The notes under the pieces: generated by a model
What the model was told of the DNA's origin: nothing
The model's database searches: none
Seen by the model: only the letters and a program-made list of their open reading frames with translations
Origin: Myrica gale
Taxonomy: Eukaryota > Streptophyta > Magnoliopsida > Fagales > Myricaceae
Length of the DNA stretch: 64,000 nt
Direction of reading: 5' to 3'
NCBI GenBank assembly: GCA_963930655.1
Contig: OZ005604.1
Span: 18,114,001-18,178,000, forward strand
Shown here: in pieces, positions 59,340 through 64,000 of the stretch
How the letters are laid out: the number at the start of each line of letters is the position of its first letter
Numbering within the stretch: position 1 is the stretch's first letter
Made by a program: the position numbers and the translations under genes

Positions 59340-60350
59340 CACATGTCCGAAGGGAGAGAGATCCAAAGGGAGAGAGAAGATGTTCGGCTCGTCATAAGAT
59401 TTAACTCTTAATATTGCGGTACACAATTTGTTTTCTGTATATTTCAATTATCGGATCACATAACAGGGCCAACATTGATGAATTTTAATAATTTTTAAAT
59501 AAATATGATGAATTTGATAGTTTTTTACTTCTTTGATGCGAATTTTATAGGTAAAAAGTGATGTTTCTCTTTAAAAAAAATAATAGTTGAGGAGATTAAT
59601 GGGAGAGAATGATAATCTAATGGGTCAATTGTTAACTATAGTAGTTTGAAGGAAATGATAGTTTTTTTTTTTCTAATCAAATATTCATTCAACCACCCAA
59701 ATGAATAAAGTCAAGGGGTTGGGGATCATCAGAGTTCAAAATAATAGGCGGAATATAATGCGTAGGGATAGTCCCCTCCAAATTTTTTAAACGAGTCCAC
59801 TAGGCAATGATTAAGCTGTTAATTCTCTCCTAGCAACCCTCTAGATTGCTATTAATGCTTTCCCCAATTTTATGGTCCATTAGAAGCTTAAATAATTTGC
59901 AAATTATCAAATTTTAGATAAATCGCCGAACTTTTGAGTCACCGACGATGTTAATTACTCCACATCGAAAGCATGGAGTTCCTGCTACGATATGCGGTTG
60001 TGTTTGAGTGTTAAAATTTTAGTGTATTGAATTTAGTGTAAAAGTGAAGAGTGAGATAATTTTTAATATTTATTATAGTAAAAAATAATGATGTAATGAA
60101 AACTTTTTTATTGTGTTAAATTTTAAAAAAAATATAAAATTTTGAAAAACAACATAGCCGTAATACAACGCATTAGTACTGCATTTGAGCCAACCGAACA
60201 ATAGCATTGCTCCTCACGTATCAGCCTCAAGCGTGTAGGCGGGCCGACCAGGATGTGTAGGAATCGGAGTGGCAATGATCTGTCAGTTATGGCGCTCCAC
60301 TTTGTGGGGCCAAATCTCAAGGTGTCAATGCGATTTAAGAAAGTTGGGCA
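59340..60350. other. Intergenic with a possible MITE
   Basis: No gene seen. 59994-60165 (GGTTGTGTTTGAG ... AACAACATAGCC) resembles the Tourist MITEs internally, but a TAA/TTA duplication is not visible. Confidence 0.35.
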
Positions 60351-60885
60351 CTAGGAGGTAGGGCTGCACAACCGGAATGCGATCCGGTTTTTCGGACCGC
60401 ATTCCGGTCCGGACCGCATTGCGGTCCTTAAATAATATAGGACCGGACCGGTTTCACTAAATGTGGTCCGGTCCGGACCACTTAAGTGGTCCGGACCTGT
60501 TTTAATTTTTTTTTTTAATTTTTTTCAATTTTTTTAATTTTTTAAAATTTTTTCAAAATTTTTTTTAGGTTAATTTCAAATGAGAAGTGTATATAAAAAT
60601 GTTAAGTTTTAGTTTAGATAAAAATTAAACGTTTTATGTTTATAATTTGTATTAAAAATATAAAAAAATATATATTTTTTTATTTTTTAATAAATGCGGT
60701 CCGGTCCGGTCCGGACCACATTTATTATCAAAGAGGACCGGACCGGACTGAATAACCGGATTTATCCGGTCCGGTCCGGACCGGACCTCATTTTAAGAAA
60801 AAGGACCGGACCGGACCGAAAATCCGGTCCGGTTTTCCGGTCCGGTCCGGTCTGCGGTCCGGTTCTGTTCACCCCTACTAGGAGG
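60351..60885. mobile_element. CCGGTCC-rich hAT MITE with perfect 8-bp target duplication
   Basis: A 519-bp element (60359-60877) with ends TAGGGCTGCACA and TGTTCACCCCTA (inverted, one end reads TAGGGGTGAACA). Exact CTAGGAGG copies flank it at 60351-60358 and 60878-60885. Both arms are packed with the palindromic units CCGGTCCGG and GGACCGGACC around an AT-rich core, so each arm and the whole element can fold. No protein coding. Confidence 0.85.
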
Positions 60886-62390
60886 GAAACCCTTGAATAT
60901 GCTCGGAAAACAATAAAAAAATCAACCTCTTCAAACTATCCAGCCTGTTCCTTTTATCCTCTCAAATTAATTATTCGAGAGCTATTTTTTAAAAAAATAA
61001 ATATAAAATCAGTCTATATAATATACGTTAAAATTGAATTAGTCTTTGTGATAATAAAAATATAAAATTAGTCTATATGATTTCACTTTTATTTGTAGTT
61101 CTCATTCCATCAGGGACTGATTTTATTCATTTCTAAAATCAGAATGACTAATTTTATGTTTTTACTATTATAAGGACTAATTTAATTTTGGTATATATGT
61201 CATAGACTAATTTTACATTTATCTTTTTTTTTTTCTTAAACAACTGCAGCCTTTGGGTCACTTTTTAGTCTTTATTTTATTTTTTCATTTTGGAGATAAA
61301 TTATAAATAAATTTATAACATATTACTTCCACAGCCTCGTGCCTCGTGACTTGACCTTAAGGGCATTGTCTTTATCCATATTCAAAAGCCACAATCCTTG
61401 TTTTTTTAAGGAAATTCCAAAAAGGCTTTTTTTTCATCTGAAAACCCCTTTTCGGACAAAGTTAGTCTAATTCTATACAATAATACTTTTTATATTAAAT
61501 TTGTTTAATTTTATTAAACATCTTGTCCTGATTTTGCATAATCTTTATTAAAAACAATAATTTAGCAAATAGAATGTGATGCCATGATTGTAACGTGCTC
61601 TTAGGAATGCGTTTAATCATTATTTACAATGTTATTAGCTTTGTAAAGGAGAAGAAGAAACCTCGTCAATATTATAGAAAACTGCCCATTTATTTTCTAA
61701 ATAATTATTTCCTCCAAAAAATTTCTATTTTTGAGAAAAAAAATTAGCCTCACTACAAATTAAGATAAGAAATGGGTAAGTTGGCATTATATTTGCGCCC
61801 AAAAAAAAGTAGTGGGAGTCATATGTTTGAGTGTTAAATTTTTAAAAAGTACTTGACACTCAAATTTTGGATTTAAATTAAAAAATTTATAAAATTAAGA
61901 TAAAAATTATATTTTTTTTATTATAATATTCATTTAAATTTTATCTCTCCACTTTTTATCAATTATCATATAACATCTTTATTTTTTTTACCAACTCATA
62001 TATCTAAAATTTTAACCCTCAATCACCGTCAGACCAGCAGAGGAGATGGAAAAGTGCAATAAATGAATAAATATTTATAGATAACGTGGAATTATTTCAG
62101 GTGAAATCGTTATTTTTTGAAACTAGAAATAGGTAGCCCACGTAGGAGAGAGGGGGAGGGCGATAAAATTTGGTAGTAATACAGTTAAGAAGGCATTCTT
62201 TTCTCCGCTCCTCGTGTGCCGATGCCGCTTAATTCTCGGCAATGTCGCTCTCCGACGCCCGGGATACAAGTTTGTATAGAACCCACCCTGCTGCCGTAAG
62301 CTACGCCTTTCTTTCTTTCCCTTTCCCTCGCTTTCCTCACCATCAAATCCTTCACATTCCCGATTACCCACCCGATCCTGCACCGGTATA
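60886..62390. other. Intergenic upstream of the PB1-domain gene
   Basis: AT-rich sequence, no gene. 61819-62030 contains text similar to the MITE interiors (TTTATCTCTCCACTTTTTAT). The final 300 bases become more GC-rich and are the probable promoter. Confidence 0.4.
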
Positions 62391-62489
62391 ATCAACTAAA
62401 AAATAGTTTTGGCCCGGCTGCAATGCAAGCTTTTAGAGCTCCAAAAACAGAGTTAGAAACAGAGAGATGCAGAGCACGCCAAATATCAG

Positions 62490-62934
62490 GTACTTTATTT
62501 TTGACGTACGATTTCATCCTCAATTCTGTATTTACTTGAATCCTTTCTGAATTTCGAAACAACTCCATCTGCCAATTGTCTTTGATTCATCGCAAATATT
62601 TAGCTCCTTACGTTCGATGGAAGATCAGGCGAGATAGTACGTTACATTTCAAATGATTTGTGTCTCAGGAATTATCCGTTCTGGATCTTTGGTGCTACAC
62701 CCTTTGTGATTTGGCTTTGATTTTATTGAAACTAAGCACTTGTGATTGGTTGGATACGGCCTTTACCTTGTTGTTGTGTGGATGATCCAAAATTTCTTTC
62801 ATCGTTATGGTTAAGAAGCGGGACAGATAGTATTGTGAATATTATAATTTGTTTGTGTATGAGGTTGTTGGATTTGCTCGGGATAAGGGTTGTGTGGTCG
62901 GGTTGCTGACACATACACTATTTTGCTTTGACAG
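62490..62934 (+). other. 5' UTR intron of the PB1-domain gene
   Basis: CAAATATCAG/GTACTT forms a good donor and TTTTGCTTTGACAG an acceptor. The leader would continue from 62935 to the ATG at 63218, passing several short upstream ATGs. Leader introns are frequent in this kinase family. Inferred from splice signals only. Confidence 0.5.
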
Positions 62935-63217
62935 AGAATAGAGGAAATTTTCCAGAGGAATTCTTTCAGTAACAGCATTGAGCCTCTTTGATTCGATATT
63001 CTTTTTGCCTCAATTGAGTTCTTATTAAAAATTGAAGTGAAGGATTTGATGATTAAGGCTAAGCAAATGATCAGAGTTGAATTTATCCGGAGAAGCTGAT
63101 ATGGAGGACAATCGGACAGTCTATTCTTACATTTGGGTTGGAGAGGGAATTAACATCTCAAGTTTCTGAAATACCATCACTTGGCAGCTAAGTCAATCTG
63201 AGAAGGTGCTTGATGCA

Positions 63218-64000
63218 ATGGCTGGAGAGGCGCCTGGCCCATCTGGTCAATGGATCCAGCAACAACCAATCTTGGCCATTCTGGATGTAGCGAACAATGT
63301 CAAGAACAATTTCTCAATTCAAACAGGTGAAGAGTTTTCAATGGAGTTTCTTCAGGATCATGTTGCTGCTAGAAAAGTTCCCATTGCACCTGATATGGCT
63401 CAGATACGTGAAAATAAAATTCTCTTCAATTATGATCAGAATGGCCATATGGTGTATGAGGGTCTCACTGGTATTCTTGGGTTGAGGAGAATGGATTCAG
63501 AGTGTGCTTCTGATATGTCTGAATATGCCTCTGCAAGAGGGTCGGTGAAGGAGCTTGAAAATGGGGCTTGTAATGATAAATCAATCAAATGTCACTCGGA
63601 AAATGATGATGCTGGACATGCATCAAGGAAGGCTTTTGGTGAATTGAAGGGTGATGGGACTGGTTTGGGTCCAATGGCTCCTCCCATTTATAAATCTGAC
63701 TCTCCTCATTCCAACAACTATTCTGGGTCAGGAGTGTCAGATGGTTTATCTGGAAAAATGAAGCTTCTCTGTAGTTTCGGAGGAAAAATTTTGCCCAGGC
63801 CCAGCGATGGTAAACTCAGATATGTTGGTGGTCAGACACACATTATTTCAATCCAAAAGAATATAATACAGGAAGAACTTGTGAAGAAAACTTTAGGTAT
63901 CTGTAACCAACTTCACACAATCAAGTATCAGCTGCCTGGTGAGGATCTCGATGCCTTGATATCCGTGTCTTCTGATGAGGATCTCCAAAATATGATAGAG
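63218..64000 (+). CDS. PB1-domain protein, N-terminal part (Raf-like MAPKKK type), runs off the window
   Basis: The ATG at 63218 opens 261 uninterrupted codons to the window end (MAGEAPGPSGQWIQQQPILA...). The first 175 residues are low-similarity, serine- and glycine-rich. From about residue 179 comes a PB1 (octicosapeptide/Phox/Bem1p) domain: KMKLLCSFGGKILPRPSDGK, LRYVGGQTHIISI, and the acidic OPCA-type patch QLPGEDLDALISVSSDEDL. In plants this PB1 version with a long N-terminal extension belongs mainly to Raf-like protein kinases whose kinase domain is at the C-terminus, here beyond the window. PB1 domains pair with other PB1 domains in signalling complexes. The kinase assignment is inference. 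An out-of-frame ATG five bases upstream is ignored. Confidence 0.85.
   Translation, partial: MAGEAPGPSGQWIQQQPILAILDVANNVKNNFSIQTGEEFSMEFLQDHVAARKVPIAPDMAQIRENKILFNYDQNGHMVYEGLTGILGLRRMDSECASDMSEYASARGSVKELENGACNDKSIKCHSENDDAGHASRKAFGELKGDGTGLGPMAPPIYKSDSPHSNNYSGSGVSDGLSGKMKLLCSFGGKILPRPSDGKLRYVGGQTHIISIQKNIIQEELVKKTLGICNQLHTIKYQLPGEDLDALISVSSDEDLQNMIE

Noticed and set aside
60359-60877. CRISPR-like or satellite array
   Set aside because: The CCGGTCC units are nested palindromes without spacers, and the block has MITE ends and an 8-bp duplication.

Overview
This is plant nuclear DNA, almost certainly from a dicot. The evidence is spliced genes with GT/AG introns, plant-specific families (a signal-peptide pectate lyase, a QALGGH/EAR zinc-finger protein, a UGT80-type sterol glucosyltransferase, a PB1-domain Raf-like kinase start), a nuclear copy of plastid atpF, and plant-type transposons (L1 LINEs, hAT, Tourist MITEs, Copia and Gypsy relics). 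The species cannot be fixed; a woody dicot is a guess.

Layout. 0.16-4.9 kb: complete seven-exon pectate lyase on the minus strand. 5-9.3 kb: intergenic DNA with a rearranged Copia relic. 9.3-12.9 kb: nested hAT elements. 12.9-19.2 kb: an L1 LINE interrupted by a 3.6 kb LTR-like block and a Tourist MITE. 19.4-20.9 kb: another hAT with an 8-bp duplication. 23.5-31.9 kb: a near full-length L1 (ORF1 plus ORF2, with target duplication) carrying a gag-only Gypsy-type insertion. 32.1-32.7 kb: C2H2 zinc-finger gene (minus). 35.9-52.8 kb: sterol 3-beta-glucosyltransferase (UGT80A2-like) on the minus strand, 14 exons, 614 residues by my count, with introns that have collected L1 tails, an ORF1-only LINE and MITEs. 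53.4-53.8 kb: divergent promoter and first exon of a plastid aldo-keto reductase gene, cut off by an hAT element. 53.8-57.2 kb: hAT cluster. 57.36-58.27 kb: element with about 200-bp terminal inverted repeats. 58.85-59.34 kb: plastid atpF fragment. 60.36-60.88 kb: CCGGTCC-rich hAT MITE with a perfect 8-bp duplication. 62.4-64.0 kb: 5' leader and first 261 codons of a PB1-domain kinase-type gene running off the window.

The host genes do not form a pathway: cell-wall pectin cleavage, transcriptional repression, membrane sterol glycosylation, and probable signalling. The sterol glucosyltransferase and the aldo-keto reductase fragment share an 880-bp divergent intergenic region.

The most unusual pattern is a set of eight micro-insertions of 11-18 nt. 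Each has an A-run (T-run when inverted) on the side expected for target-primed reverse transcription and is flanked by an 11-18 bp duplication. They look like retroposition events that copied only the last few bases of a transcript. Two of them share the same tail (TAGGAC-A). The LTR of the gag-only element also holds two tRNA-like A-box/B-box modules in antisense orientation.
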